Positions 21,878-33,327 of a stretch of 64,000 bases of DNA are shown here, piece by piece. Under the pieces are notes generated by a model that was not told the DNA's origin, searched no databases, and saw nothing but the letters and a program-made list of their open reading frames with translations. Source of the DNA: Lotus japonicus. Lineage: Eukaryota; Streptophyta; Magnoliopsida; Fabales; Fabaceae. The stretch spans positions 101,704,981 to 101,768,980 of the forward strand of contig NC_080041.1 in NCBI RefSeq assembly GCF_012489685.1, written 5' to 3'. The position numbers and the translations under genes are program-made. Position 1 is the stretch's first letter. The number at the start of each line of letters is the position of its first letter.

Positions 21878-24800
21878 TCATGGCATCAGGTTTGCATGCT
21901 TCATTGAGGTTTAGCCCCCGGATGGGATCCAATGTCACTGAGTACTCTGAGTATGGATTGAAATATTGATTGGCCACTGTGTCCAAAGGAGAAATTGTGG
22001 CTAGGCTCTTCTCGAAATTCTTCTTGCCAACATAACCTGTCTCTGCTAAATAGTAGCTTTGATCTGCCTGCACATTTTCAACGACCCCATCTGATTTCCA
22101 AATGGATATACGCTGGTGCAAAGTGGAGGGCACTGCTCCCACGCCATGAATCCATTCTCTCCCTAGCAGCAAATTGTAATTGACCTTTGAAGAGACCACA
22201 ATGAACAATGTGGAGCGGGCCACCGTTCCTACGGTTATGTTCAGCATGATTGCCCCCAAGGAAGAGCCCGTCTTTCCTTCATAATCGGAAAGTACCATAT
22301 CATGGGGAATTAGATCTGCTTCCGTTTTGCCCAACTTTTTGAGCATAAACTTAGGCATCAGATTGATTGCAGCTCCTCCGTCGACAAGGACTTTGTTAAC
22401 TCCTTTCTCTTCGACTTTAGCCCAAACGAATAGTGGCTTCAAGTGGCTCTTCATCTGTTCTATTGGCCTTTGGAAGATAGCTCTCTCATCTTCGACAGAC
22501 CCTTTTTGCATCACGTAGTAACACAAAGGGTTATCATCTGGCTCTTCTTCGACATAGTAGTCTTCCTCGCTTTCTGTAACCTCTGAGATTCTATCGAATT
22601 CAGCAGGCAAGATCGACACTATGCAGATGATGTTGAGGTCTTCTCCATCACTATCATCGAAATCTTCGAGCATGTCTTCATCCTCATCTTCAGCAACATC
22701 TTTCCCTTTTTCCTTGGCCGGGTTTGGTGGCACAGTTGTTCCCTGTTTGATGGCGTGGTCCAGCTGATTGATAATTGACGCCACGCTAGGTTCATTGCTA
22801 GGGTTGTCTTCTGGCTTTATGTTCCATAGTGAACGAAACTTGCCACCTCTTTCCCTTTCCGCTTTCCTTTTCCTCAGGAAACGTCTGAACTGAGTTCTGG
22901 TCATTTGTTCAGGGGTATAGTAGTTCCCAGAGCCATAGGAGTAGCTTCGTGACACACGGGAATTGTTGATGTAAGAGGATCCCTGACCCAACTCGATTTT
23001 CTGCCACTTTTGGTGTTGTTTTGGCCTCGGAGGTGCTGGCCTGAACCATTGGTTTTTTGGTAACCCAGCATCAGGGACGTAAGTCTTGTCTTTACTTCTC
23101 GACTTCTGGCCTTTATAGCCATCGAGTTCCTGGCCTCTCTCAACCCACTCCTCGTGGGGATATTTCAGCCTTCTAGACACAGGCACTTTCTTCTGATAAT
23201 GTCTTTTCATTTCAGAATCTTGGTAGGCTTTGGCTGCAGACTTGTCGAAGACGGCGCTGCATCGAGGACACAGCATGACTTCTTTCTCGCCATCTTTGCT
23301 CCGGGATAGAAATTCCACCAGAGTTTCTCCGGCCTTGGGGTAAACTTCATCTAAGTTCACCTCTTTCTCGACCTCAGGTTCATTGACAGTCGTGTTTTTC
23401 TCCTTTGCTTCCTCGAGTGTCAGGCCCAGATCTAACTTTTCAGAAATATCGACCATTCCAATATAGAAAGGTTCCACATAGTTGGCCTCAGCTACCTGCA
23501 ACGGATCAGAGTCAATCTTCATTTGGCCTTTAGCTTTTTCATCATACTTGAGTCTCCCTGAATCCAATGCCCCCTGCACAAGATCCCTGAAACGAACACA
23601 TTGTGAGGTCCAATGACCAAAAAAGTTATGATACTTACAATATTTCTTCCCTTTCCTTTGTTCAGGAGAAAGAAGCTTTTGGTCTTTAGGGACCACAAGC
23701 AAACCATCAGACACAAGTATATCATAAATTACATCACATTTGGTCACATCAAAAGTATAAGTTTTCACAGCAGGAGTGGTATCCTTGGGGCTTTCTCCCC
23801 CAAGTTTGTTTTCATTTGGTTTCAATGCTTTACAAACGTAAGGATCGCCTGGCTGGAGTTCAGCCAAATTGACATCATTGATGTCAATGTTTGCAGGGAC
23901 TTCTCGATAAACGCACGGACTTTGACACATTGGGTCAGCGTCTATGTACGCTACTTTTTCTTTCTTTGGCCACTTAGTAGTCTTGGCCTTTTCTTCAGAC
24001 TTTTCAGCCTTCAGTAATTCGATGTGCCTCACTCTGTCTGCGAGTAGGGACATATCTCGAATATATTGAGTATCAATTTTCTTTCTAATAGAATACTCTA
24101 GACCACCAGCGGCTAAGACAACTAGCTCGTGTTCAGGGACATGAGTGAAACATCGAGATTTAAGCATCCTAAACCTGTTTAGATAATCATCAATGGACTC
24201 TGCTGTCTTTCTTTTGACACTAGCCAAATCCTTCAAACTCACCTTGCACTCTCCCCTAAAGAATTGTTCATGGAAAATTCTTTCCAACTGGGCCCATGTA
24301 TGGACCGACCTCGGGGCGAGGGTGGTGAACCAGGTAAACGCATTCTTAGTTAAAGAACTCGGGAAGTACTTCATTTTTAAATTTTCATTGATGGCTAAGT
24401 CCCCTGCTTCGATTTGGTACCTGGCTATGTGTTCTACAGTAGACTCTCCTGAATCCCCAGAGAACTTAGTGAATTTGGGGACCTTCCAGCCTCGAGGAAG
24501 TTCCGATTCGAGAACTTCTTCTGTAAAGGCCGACACAAAATGGGGTCTATTCGCGAAATCCACGTTGAAGCCATGTTGGTTCAACAATTGTTCTACTACA
24601 GCAGCAACATTTTGTTGCCCCCCAGCGTTCTGGTGTCGAATTCTTTCTAGCACACCATCAGGGTGTTCTTCCCTGTTTACCATATACACATTTTGCAATG
24701 GTGGTTGCACTGCCTCGTTTCCCCTGAACAAATGGTTTGCCCCCATATCTTGGTGTTGTGGCGCTTGATAGCGCACAGGAGCGGGGACATGGTTAGGCAA

Positions 24801-25457
24801 TGGGATTTGATTAACCCCTGGTGCTGGTTGAATTTCGACTGGTGCCCCCAGGGCTGTAGCCAAACGATCCATCTGACGTGCCAAATGCTGATTATTGGCA
24901 TTATTATTTTGGAGCACGGGGTTAATTATTTCACCTATCTGGCGAGATAGCATGTTAACCATTTCATGGTTACTATCATCTACTTGCTGCCTAATGGCTT
25001 GAAGTGAACCAGTGTTCATACCTGTAGACAAATAAATTTGTGAACTGGACCCAGGAATAGGGCCAGGAGGACTAACTCGACTCCCTAAGTTTAGCATTGT
25101 CCCATTTGCCCCAAAGGGGGGTATGCTAAATGGGGGAACATTCTCAGGGAACGTTGAATACGTGCCTTGTATGCCCTGCATCATAGATGTAGGCATACCA
25201 TAAGGCATGTCTCCCCTTGTAACCGTTGGAACAATTTGTGCTTGCACTGATGTAGATACAGACATTTCTGCAACTGCAGAAATTGCCACGTTCTGGGTTG
25301 GCATAGTGGTGCCAGGCCCCATCCCAGTAGACACTTCTTCATTATTGTTACCGCTACTTCCCCCGGGACTATCCTGATTGCCCACGTTAGACCCTTGGGG
25401 GGAGGTTCTTCCTCGATTGCTTGCCATACTCACAGTCTTACCACTTCTCAAGTGCAT
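21810..25457 (-). CDS. Gypsy gag-protease ORF
   Basis: 1215 residues, start ATG 25457 (MHLRSGKTV). The N-terminal 300 residues are Gln/Asn/Pro-rich and low in complexity. The retrotransposon gag domain begins near residue 318 (PRGWKVPKFTKFSG) and includes the conserved FTWFTTLAPRSVHTW region. A zinc-knuckle-like CKYHNFFGHWTSQC is near 606. The aspartic protease active site is VDGGAAINLM near 1024. A basic KAERERGGK stretch and long acidic runs (EDEDEDMLEDFDD) precede the protease. The ORF is intact and would supply capsid and protease for the Tat-like element. Its 3' end overlaps the next pol frame by 68 bp. Confidence 0.9.
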   Translation of the reverse strand: MHLRSGKTVSMASNRGRTSPQGSNVGNQDSPGGSSGNNNEEVSTGMGPGTTMPTQNVAISAVAEMSVSTSVQAQIVPTVTRGDMPYGMPTSMMQGIQGTYSTFPENVPPFSIPPFGANGTMLNLGSRVSPPGPIPGSSSQIYLSTGMNTGSLQAIRQQVDDSNHEMVNMLSRQIGEIINPVLQNNNANNQHLARQMDRLATALGAPVEIQPAPGVNQIPLPNHVPAPVRYQAPQHQDMGANHLFRGNEAVQPPLQNVYMVNREEHPDGVLERIRHQNAGGQQNVAAVVEQLLNQHGFNVDFANRPHFVSAFTEEVLESELPRGWKVPKFTKFSGDSGESTVEHIARYQIEAGDLAINENLKMKYFPSSLTKNAFTWFTTLAPRSVHTWAQLERIFHEQFFRGECKVSLKDLASVKRKTAESIDDYLNRFRMLKSRCFTHVPEHELVVLAAGGLEYSIRKKIDTQYIRDMSLLADRVRHIELLKAEKSEEKAKTTKWPKKEKVAYIDADPMCQSPCVYREVPANIDINDVNLAELQPGDPYVCKALKPNENKLGGESPKDTTPAVKTYTFDVTKCDVIYDILVSDGLLVVPKDQKLLSPEQRKGKKYCKYHNFFGHWTSQCVRFRDLVQGALDSGRLKYDEKAKGQMKIDSDPLQVAEANYVEPFYIGMVDISEKLDLGLTLEEAKEKNTTVNEPEVEKEVNLDEVYPKAGETLVEFLSRSKDGEKEVMLCPRCSAVFDKSAAKAYQDSEMKRHYQKKVPVSRRLKYPHEEWVERGQELDGYKGQKSRSKDKTYVPDAGLPKNQWFRPAPPRPKQHQKWQKIELGQGSSYINNSRVSRSYSYGSGNYYTPEQMTRTQFRRFLRKRKAERERGGKFRSLWNIKPEDNPSNEPSVASIINQLDHAIKQGTTVPPNPAKEKGKDVAEDEDEDMLEDFDDSDGEDLNIICIVSILPAEFDRISEVTESEEDYYVEEEPDDNPLCYYVMQKGSVEDERAIFQRPIEQMKSHLKPLFVWAKVEEKGVNKVLVDGGAAINLMPKFMLKKLGKTEADLIPHDMVLSDYEGKTGSSLGAIMLNITVGTVARSTLFIVVSSKVNYNLLLGREWIHGVGAVPSTLHQRISIWKSDGVVENVQADQSYYLAETGYVGKKNFEKSLATISPLDTVANQYFNPYSEYSVTLDPIRGLNLNEACKPDAMSGWHNDEEKDATTEWQNNGKDD

Positions 25458-25580
25458 ATAAAACGTAAATCACAATCAAGGCAAGTAACAAATACCAGAT
25501 ATCATGCAATAAACCAAACACACAAAACGCTTCTGTAAAACTTAGTTTTCACAAAAACGGTCCCACTGGGCGTGCCAATT
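25458..25580 (-). promoter_or_regulatory. Gypsy leader and candidate primer-binding site
   Basis: 123 bp between the 5' LTR and the gag ATG. On the minus strand TGGCACGCCCAGTGGGAC (25577-25560) starts three bases after the LTR. The TGG start and position fit a tRNA primer-binding site, but I cannot assign the tRNA from memory. Confidence 0.55.
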
Positions 25581-26405
25581 TGTTTACACTGATTTTTGGT
25601 AAACAAATATCCTCTTAGTTCGACTAAAGGAAGTTTAGATTCGGGGTTCTTTTGAGAAAACGCTTTGCCAAAGTGTAGTGTGTGAGTGGGCGTTTTTCGA
25701 CAACAACGAGCAATTCAAGCGAAACTGGATTTCATTAAACACGGATCAATTACAAGAAAGTCAAGTAAAAACAAAACGAAATGAAAGTGACAGGAAACGT
25801 AGATTTCGACAGGAAACTCCACAAAGGAACTGGAAATTGACAAGCTTAATGCAAGAAAACTAAAAATCTGGTTCTGCAACGTACTCCTCCATCATCACGT
25901 CTTGCTCCTTGAGTCTCATTGATGCGGACATTAGAGCTTTTTGGTGAGTTTTTCAGAGTTGAGTTGGGAACCCTTTTTTCTGATGCTGCTTCTTCTATTT
26001 ATAGCGTTCTCTCTTCCTCCACGTTCTTGGCGGTTTTTCTTCAGTGTGTATGGGCTTTGTGGGTTTGAATTTTGGCGCCTTACCCCACGTTCAACCGGAG
26101 ATTCTAAGCACGTGATTTTAATTGCAACGTGGGCGGTCTTGAGTCGTGGGTAACCGTTGCCATTCGTGGCATCGTGGGTACACGCACGTGCTCATAATTG
26201 CCCATCACTCGGTAACTGCCTCTTCCGTTGAGCTTGTCGAAGTTCCTTCATCTGCTGAGTTTGTCGAGATGTGTGGCCTTTACTAACTTGTCTTTGGGAG
26301 ACGCCACGTACTGAGCCACAAGTCTTACCATAGTCCCTTCTGTCGAGCAACCGCCTTTCCAACATTGATGTCGAGAATCGTAGCGTTAATGATTTTAGCT
26401 CAACA
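25581..26405 (-). repeat. 5' LTR of the gypsy element
   Basis: 825 bp, TG...CA, with about 13 substitutions and one 2-bp indel (GATGTGG/GATGTGTGG) relative to 710-1532 by eye. The TATA box CTATAAATAG (minus strand) is at 25995-26004. Confidence 0.93.
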
Positions 26406-27134
26406 CACACAAATTAATAAAAATCAATATTTTCATTTATATTAATTTCTTTTTAGTTTTCAATGTGCCATATATCTTTTATCTCATTCATAATTATTTT
26501 TTTAAAGTAAAAGGAAATAAATATGTATATATCGAGGATATCGTGAGCCAAACATTGAAGAATACAATGGAGAAAAGAAGGTTAGTGAAACAAAAAGCTA
26601 ACCAACATATAACTATAGGCAACCTCCAAAGAAGAAGAACCAAGCAAAGCTCATAAAAAACAACCGAACAGACAAAAATCATATAGACAAAGGACCCATA
26701 AACAGGGGGTAGAAGAGGCCAACCAATCAACTATGTCAAAACCTACGGGACCTAATGTTATCAGCAATGTCATGGAGGGCAACATCATCAGAACAATCAT
26801 ATATATGTCAATCCCAATTATTTACCTATGACCAAAGCCGACCTCACTCTCATCATAACCCTGGAGGTCCAATATTGGGAATCGAAGATTCAAAAAGCAC
26901 CAATTGATTACACAAAGGGCCTAAAGCATCCACTCCATGACAACACTTCCAAAGCTAATAAAAGTATGATTGATAGAATAAAAATTAATGTTATTATAAA
27001 TTTTTAAATTAATAAGTAAAACTAAAAAGTTTCTTATAAAAAGGCCATTAATATAACAAATTGTTATACTAGACTAAAATTCCCGAGATGAGGGAAAAAA
27101 ATAGACACAAGATTCACGAGTCCTCTAATTAATT
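26406..27134. other. Right flank of gypsy element, no gene
   Basis: AT-rich, no supported ORF. From about 26968 on it is similar to 53655-54722, a diverged duplicate listed separately. The tandem-duplication unit starts at 27135. Confidence 0.5.
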
Positions 27135-27509
27135 ACCATCATATGATTTTTAGATATAGGACAAATTTGCTGGTTTTTCCAGCTACGCTAACAGTAAAAT
27201 ATATATGGACAATGTTGAATATTAGACCAGAGCTAGGTTGTCTTAACTTGCAGGTATGAAGAAAAGAAAACATATAAAAAGGACATAGCTTACAAGCTTG
27301 TAACAAATTAAATTGACATCAATTTGTAGCATACAATAAGTGCACATAAATATATATATTCTATTTATGTCTAAAGTTCATTATGTGAGGAAACAAGGCG
27401 TGTTCTGCAAGCAAATGGGCATTAATAAACTATATACTATGGGAAGGTCATGCATGCTCCAGCTTTAATAAAAACCCTGACAAAAACAAGCCTAATACTA
27501 ATGTTAAGA

Positions 27510-28362
27510 GTAAATTACTCCTTTAAGAGATGCTTAAATTACACTCTCCTCCTCTCTTATTTCAAAACCTACATAACTGTCCCGTGAGAGACGTTTAAAT
27601 TACATTCTACTCCCCTCTTACCTTAAGACCTACACTTCTCTAATATATCTTACATTTCTATCCATTATCTTATGAATAGATTCTTATGTGTATTTATTTC
27701 CTTTATTTACGATTGTATCACCATTATTATATAATTTTAATTTTCTAATATCAATTATAGGACATTTTAAAGATGAAATAAATATTTTTTATGACGTTTA
27801 GAAGTTCATAAAATAAATATTAAAGTGTTTAAAAATTCGCTAATTCCCTGCTATCTTCGCTGGCCGGCGTGACTGTTGGTGTGCTGTTTCAGATCACCTT
27901 CTCTGGCGTCTTTCTGTCATGCTCGGTGGCTGTTAGTTAGAGATGGTTTTGATTTATCCTGTGTTTATGTTCTGTTCCTATGTTCTTCTATTGGGGCCTC
28001 AATGTTGCCTCATACTAGCTCTTTGTTCTTCTGTTTTGTTTCATGTACTGTTTTTGTATCTGTTTCCTGTTTTGTTTTCCTCATTAATAAAATCTTCTGT
28101 TTTCCAAAAAAAAAAAATAAAGAAAAGATTTTTTGTGTGTGGAGACTCATTCATAATCATTTAGACCATTAAAAGATTCATTAAATAAACTATACTAAAG
28201 TGTCATATGTATTTATCTCTTAGGGAGGGAGTATAGGTTTTGAAATAAGAGGGGAAAAAAGTAATTTAAGCTTCTCTAAGAGAAGAGTGGTGTAGGTTTT
28301 AAAACAAAATTAAGGAGGAGCTTTTAATTTAAGCACCTTTCAGGGGAGGGAAGAGAATTTAC
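27510..28362. mobile_element. Non-autonomous inverted-repeat DNA element (copy 1)
   Basis: The left end GTAAATTACTCC...TGCTTAAATTA and the right end, reversed, GTAAATTCTC...TGCTTAAATTA form imperfect terminal inverted repeats of about 45-50 bp. Subterminal text (TCTTATTTCAAAACCTA / TAGGTTTTGAAATAAGA) is also inverted. No transposase is present. The target duplication is unclear, so the superfamily (MULE-like is possible) is not assigned. It is split by the LINE tail. Confidence 0.6.
27860..28110 (+). mobile_element. 5'-truncated LINE 3' end (copy 1)
   Basis: T-rich text typical of plant LINE 3' regions (TTTTGTTTTCCTCATTAATAAAA) ends in a poly(A) run at about 28096-28108. It lies inside the inverted-repeat element. 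No reverse-transcriptase coding is left. The ORF seen here (MVCCFRSPSL) is a by-product of the 3' UTR. The left boundary is approximate. Confidence 0.5.
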
Positions 28363-28641
28363 ACTGATATTAATGATACATATGATTGATATGAGAAGGT
28401 AGCATACATAACAAATTAGTTGATAATGGTGCAAGTTATATGCATGTGTTGCTGAAAAAATCAGAGCTTTTCTTTTAGTCCAAATTAAATAAGATGCTTG
28501 AGATGATATATCATATTATGTTCCATTCATTTAATAGAAATATGTTTAACTTATTGATCCATTTTTCATTAATTATTTCGTGACATAATCAGTTATTTTT
28601 TGAAAAAGAACTGTCTTCTATGTATTTTTTAAACTCCTTGT

Positions 28642-29450
28642 TGTAAGATCAAGGTTTGATCAGTGGTTGCATCTCTATANNNNNNNNNNNNNNNNNNNNN
28701 NNNNNNNNNNNNNNNNNNNNNNNNNNNNNNNNNNNNNNNNNNNNNNNNNNNNNNNNNNNNNNNNNNNNNNNNNNNNNNNGAACCGGAATCAGAAGTTCTG
28801 AAGACCAGATGTTCCAGTAGGAACGGTCCAGAAGTAGAAGACTCAAGTTCTGAAGACCTACAAGAAGTTGGCTCTGAAGACCCAAACTATTCTAGCTCTG
28901 ACATTCAGAAGTTCTGAGGAACATGCCAAGAAGCAGAAGTTGCAAGGTCAGAGGATCCAAGCTTCCGTGTGACTATGATCAGAAGCTTCACCAACGTCCA
29001 TCTGAAGCACCCCAGATCATAAGTCAGCTGGTGAAAGGACAGGTCGCTGTCATAGTACACATCGTACAGTCATAGCCTGCCCGCCACCTACCTCGTTCAG
29101 TCTAGCAGTCTCATATTACAAGATTGCCACTCTAACGGGCAAAACCCTAGCAACGACTACATCAAATGCCTTGGAGTATATAAGGACTGAAGATAGAAGA
29201 AAGAAGCTAAGAAACTTTGCTGATATTCCTGAATTCATTCTAACCGATCTCTTAGCAATATTTCTTCATTGTTCTTGAACATCTGAGTTTACCATTAGCT
29301 TTTCAGAAGCATTTCTTGTAAACCCAAAATGTCTGGTGCAGTGAATGCGGAGCTTGTATGGGGTGAATTGGGGTGCGTGTGAATCAAACACTGGCCGAGA
29401 AGGGAGCACATTGATCACTCATAGATACTCTGCCTCTGCACACCCAAAAC
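28642..29450 (+). repeat. Diverged SIRE-type LTR fragment (copy 1, gapped)
   Basis: Begins TGTAAGATCAAGGTTTGATC, matching the start of the SIRE LTR (on the opposite strand here: TGTAAGATCAAGTTTTGATC). Similarity continues to about TTAGCTTTTCAGAAGC...TTGTAAAC. The last approximately 400 bp of a full LTR are missing and there is no internal element sequence. Part is hidden by 100 Ns. The TATA-like GTATATAAGG and the many TTCTGAAGA words agree with SIRE. Confidence 0.7.
28680..28779. other. Assembly gap, 100 Ns
   Basis: Exactly 100 Ns, the conventional unknown-length gap. In the second copy the matching interval is 34499-34725 (227 bp), so the true missing length is probably near 227 bp. Confidence 0.98.
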
Positions 29451-29572
29451 ATTTCATTTTCCTCTTCAATGCTAGTTTTTAGTTTTTAGTTCTTAGCATT
29501 ATTCATGTGGGCTCGTACTGCCACATGTGCTTAGCAACTCTATGCAGATTTTGCTCCAACCATGAGTTTTTA

Positions 29573-30215
29573 GAGCATCTTTAACCATGATATTCACTAA
29601 AGTATTTACATTTCACTTTTTACAACTCTCAATAATGCAACATCATTTTATTTATTTTTACTCCAACCCAAGAACTCTTAAAAGTTTATATAAAAAAATT
29701 ATTTTATTAATTGCAAGTTTTATTTAAACCTTTTACATTAAGCAATAATAAATGCATACACACTTTTCATGACTAAATTGAGTTTCTACTCTCACATACT
29801 CTCACTAAGAGCATCTACATCCATCACACTCACTAAAATATCTACACTTCATTTTTTACAATTTCTCATAATGTCACATCATCTATACCACTTTACTAAC
29901 TTTTTACTCCAACCCAACAACTCTTAAAAGTTTCTATAGTTGATTCCACCATCAACATTACATTTGTATATTTTATTATTTATCTTCATTTTAATCTAAT
30001 TATATTAATTATAAGTGCTTGTAATAAATACAAACTCACTTTCAAGTCTAGTGTAGAGCATCTATTCTCACATACTCATCTTTGCCATGTTGGAATTGAA
30101 TATGTACTCCATTGGTAATAGATACATATGAGTATGTATTTCACATTAGATACTACCATTGGAGATGCTCTAACCATGTTGGAATTAAAAATATGCTCCA
30201 ATTAGCATTATTCAT
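29573..30215. mobile_element. Outer Tourist-like MITE, interrupted by a sibling MITE (copy 1)
   Basis: GAGCATCTTTAACCATG after TTA begins a copy related to the inner MITE (shared ACTCCAACCCAAGAACTCTTAAAAG). It breaks at 29808 and resumes after 30170 with CCATGTTGGAATT. The 3' end is uncertain. The same arrangement is present near 35519-36161. Confidence 0.5.
29809..30170. mobile_element. Tourist-like (PIF/Harbinger-type) MITE (copy 1)
   Basis: 362 bp with terminal inverted repeats GAGCATCTACATCC / GGAGATGCTC and 3-bp target copies TAA on both sides. AT-rich, no coding. Two further copies lie at 35755-36116 and 47453-47806. The TAA target duplication favours PIF/Harbinger. Confidence 0.75.
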
Positions 30216-30516
30216 TTGGTCTCACAATATCATTATATTAATATTTTTTATTTTCATATAATTTTGATTTAAATTTAAATGTTAATTCAATATTTAAATT
30301 AAATCAATGAGAGATAAAAAATTAATTTTTTATGCTAAGAACTCAAAAAAGTAAAACTTCTTATATAAAAACCTAGTTCTTATTTGTAAGAACTAAGTAC
30401 TCCACGTCATACCATGCAATGGTTACTATAAGAATTCTTATTTTCAAAAAAAACTAAATTCTTAACCATATGAACTAAAAACCTTGTATTGGAGAGGCTG
30501 TTATCGCTTAGAAATA

Positions 30517-32107
30517 ATGCAGTCTTGTTTCATGCTCCACCTTTTTCTCATTTATTGCATGATTTTGGTAACTGAGTTGCAGCGTTACAAGCTGCATCTT
30601 CACCACCATCTCAGCTTCAACTAGAAGCAAACGCTATACTCAGCAGTGGATGGTGCAACACCTCTGATCCAGATTTCAACATCTCTCATTGCTGTCAATG
30701 GCGTGGCACCATAACGCTGGAAGTATAACCGAAATCACCAAAATGCCTTTTCATCCTGAATCAGGTTTTCATTTCGCAACACTCAACCTCTCTGCATTCA
30801 ACAATTTAGAAAAATTCATTCTCAGTGAAGTAAAATTGCGAGGTTCAATTCCACTAGAAATTGGTACTCTCACCAAACTCTCTTATATTGATCTCTCTTA
30901 CAATTTACTTGCAGGTGAATTACCTTCTTCACTAGCAAATTTGAGTTTGTTACAACACTTAAGCTTGTTTAGCAACAATATTCCAGGTTCCATTCCTAGT
31001 GAGATAGGGTTTCTGAAAAATCTCATTACATAAGACCTATCTTATAACAGAATTAGTGTGCCTAGTTCAATTACAATTTACAAATCTCACACATTTGGAA
31101 GATTTAGGCATTTCCAATAATCGATTAGTTGGTTCGCTACCTTCTAATTTAGGTCAATTTACCAAGTTGCGATCAATGAGGCTACATAGGAATTCCATTA
31201 GTGGCACCTTGCCTGCTTCAGTGGCAAATTTCACCCTATTAGAAGAGCTTCACGTTTCGCAAAATCTTCTCGTCGGTTACTTCCCTTCTGATCTTCATCG
31301 ATTAACTGAGCTTCAAGTGTTCAAACTGAATAACAATTCTGTTAGTGGGAACATAGTACCCTTGTCAGGATCGACCTCGGTCACAACCTGCTCAGTGGTA
31401 ATGTACCACCACAGGATGGATATTTGCGGAAGCTGACCTATTTGGATCTCAGCTGCAATAATCTCACCGGAGCAGTTCCCGGTTTTCTCTATCATGTCGA
31501 TTATGTGGACATGTCCTATAATTATTTGAAGGGTTCCATTCCAGATGGTGTCTCTGGTTATGATCTAAGAGGGAACAAGGATGTTTGCAGTGACATTTCT
31601 TATTACCAAGTCAAGTTTCTGTTCCAACCTTGTTTTCCTCACAAGAAGGGAAGTAAAAAAATAAGCAGGGTAAAGCTCATTGTTAGTCTTCAACTATTTG
31701 TATCTAAGCCTTAATCGGTTCATGTTAATATGATGAATGCAGAGCTTGCCTATACTATGGCTGTGAGCAAAAAGTGTGATGTCTATAGCTTCAGAGTGGT
31801 GGCACTTGAAACTTTAGTGGGAAGGCATCCTAAGGAAATACTATCAGCCCTTCAATCAACATCAAATGAAGGCATCACATTATGTGAAATACTAGACCCA
31901 CGCCTTCCAGCACCAAAGATGAATGTTTTAGATGACATAGTTCAGGTTGCCATAGTAACATTTTCGTGCTTAAATCCCAATCCGTCATCTTGACCAACAA
32001 TGAGATGTGTGTCTCAATATCTTCTTTCACATCTAGCACCATTAAGCATTCCTTTACGTGAAATTACATTGCAGCAGCTCATGGCTCAAAAACTCAGTGT
32101 CATTTAG
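30517..32107 (+). pseudogene. LRR receptor-like kinase pseudogene (copy 1)
   Basis: Remnant of a leucine-rich-repeat receptor kinase. ATG 30517 opens a hydrophobic signal-peptide-like segment (CFMLHLFLIYCMILVT). The cap domain follows in shifted frames (CCQWRG). LRRs of the form L..L..L.LS.N...G.IP run from about 30770 to 31530. After a juxtamembrane stretch ending near 31714 only the C-lobe of the kinase remains: [25 protein letters not shown] (APE to subdomain IX and beyond), then LDPRLPAPK. The lobe with the ATP-binding and catalytic loops is deleted. It carries several frameshifts, a stop at 31031-31033, and a TGA at 31991-31993 where NPSS is followed by PTMRCVSQ. It cannot encode an active kinase. 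Both tandem copies share these lesions. Confidence 0.85.
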
Positions 32108-32952
32108 AATTGTCAACTATTGAAGTCGAAATATCAAATTGATGTTGGTGCTATCCGCATTTAATGAAGACTTTGACCAAATTTATCTCCACAAATTGTT
32201 ATGTAACTTCATAAAGTTATGTTTATCAGGTAACTTATACATCTTCATAAATTATTGTGCTCACCGCAAACACTCAATTTAGATTAGTGCCACTAGATCA
32301 ATTGTGTTGTGCGTTTCATGTGTTGGAAAGAATTGTTTAGAACGTCTGTTTGATGCTTTCTTTCAATACTTGAAGAAATTTGAAGTTTTGAACTGAAGGA
32401 GTGAATCTAATTTATCTTTTAATAGATGACATAATAGCAATAAAAAATGAGAGTTTGTACAGCCTCTTTAACACAAGGCTCTAGCATCATTTAGGATTAA
32501 TTTTGTGGTTTAGTCTTTGATTAGTAGGCGTAGCTCTCATGAGGACCTCCTTAGCTGTCGCCATAGCTCTAATGAGGGGGCCTTGTGACCTATTTTATTA
32601 TCACTTATGAGGGAACTTTGAAATTAGAACTTCACTCATGAATGGTACCTCCTCCTTTGATGACACGATGCAATTCCGTTTTCTTTAAAAAACAAAAACA
32701 GAAAAGTGAACTAGTGCATGTCATTGTGCAGAGAATGGGATACAAGTTTCATTCTATGCTTGAGATTTTATTTTGGTTCATTGGGTGGTGTCAATTTTTT
32801 TTCCTATTGTCTATGTTGAATATGTAATGCTTTCAAAATATGAACTAGAAAATGACTGTTTCTAAGTTTTTACTATGGCTTCCTTACTTGATCTCTGGGA
32901 GACAGATTATACCTCATTTATTTATAACTATGGAGTCCAGCTCATTGCATTT
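32108..32952. other. Non-coding tail of duplication copy 1
   Basis: No gene supported. It probably includes the former 3' UTR of the kinase pseudogene. A short ORF at 32642-32827 has no recognisable features. Confidence 0.5.
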
Positions 32953-33327
32953 ACCATCATATGATTTTTAGATATAGGACAAATTTGCTGGTTTTTCCAG
33001 CTACGCTAACAGTAAAATATATATGGACAATGTTGAATATTAGACCAGAGCTAGGTTGTCTTAACTTGCAGGTATGAAGAAAAGAAAACATATAAAAAGG
33101 ACATAGCTTACAAGCTTGTAACAAATTAAATTGACATCAATTTGTAGCATACAATAAGTGCACATAAATATATATATTCTATTTATGTCTAAAGTTCATT
33201 ATGTGAGGAAACAAGGCGTGTTCTGCAAGCAAATGGGCATTAATAAACTATATACTATGGGAAGGTCATGCATGCTCCAGCTATAATAAAAACCCTGACA
33301 AAAACAAGCCTAATACTAATGTTAAGA

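Larger units (their letters stand above)
710..26405 (-). mobile_element. Tat-like Ty3/gypsy LTR retrotransposon, hosting a nested copia element
   Basis: A complete LTR retrotransposon on the minus strand. The 5' LTR is 25581-26405 and the 3' LTR 710-1532; both start TG and end CA. Flanking bases are CACAT (left) and CACAC (right), a target duplication with one mismatch. The minus-strand order is gag-protease, reverse transcriptase, RNase H, a second RNase H of archaeal type, integrase, then an accessory region coding on the plus strand. Two RNase H domains, large size, no chromodomain and antisense ORFs between integrase and the 3' LTR fit the Tat/Ogre branch. Without the insert at 8862-20314 the element is about 14.2 kb. 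By eye the LTRs differ at about 13 sites in 823 bp, so insertion is fairly recent, yet pol carries several frameshifts and a stop. Confidence 0.92.
27135..32952 (+). repeat. Tandem segmental duplication, copy 1 (with N gap)
   Basis: 5818 bp as given. It matches 32953-38898 base for base except about six differences seen by eye, for example near 27464, 27706, 28311, 28864, 29773 and 29823, plus the N gap. The copies are head-to-tail with no spacer. The left boundary is ACCATCATATG and the right boundary GCTCATTGCATTT; two T bases are shared at the junction. Contents: inverted-repeat element, LINE tail, LTR fragment, MITEs and an LRR-kinase pseudogene. Confidence 0.93.

Noticed and set aside
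27876..28172. 98-codon ORF (MVCCFRSPSL) repeated at 33694-33990
   Set aside because: Reads through a T-rich LINE-like 3' UTR into its poly(A) tail; not a protein-coding gene.
28663..28917. ORFs spanning the N gap
   Set aside because: Translation across undetermined bases is meaningless.
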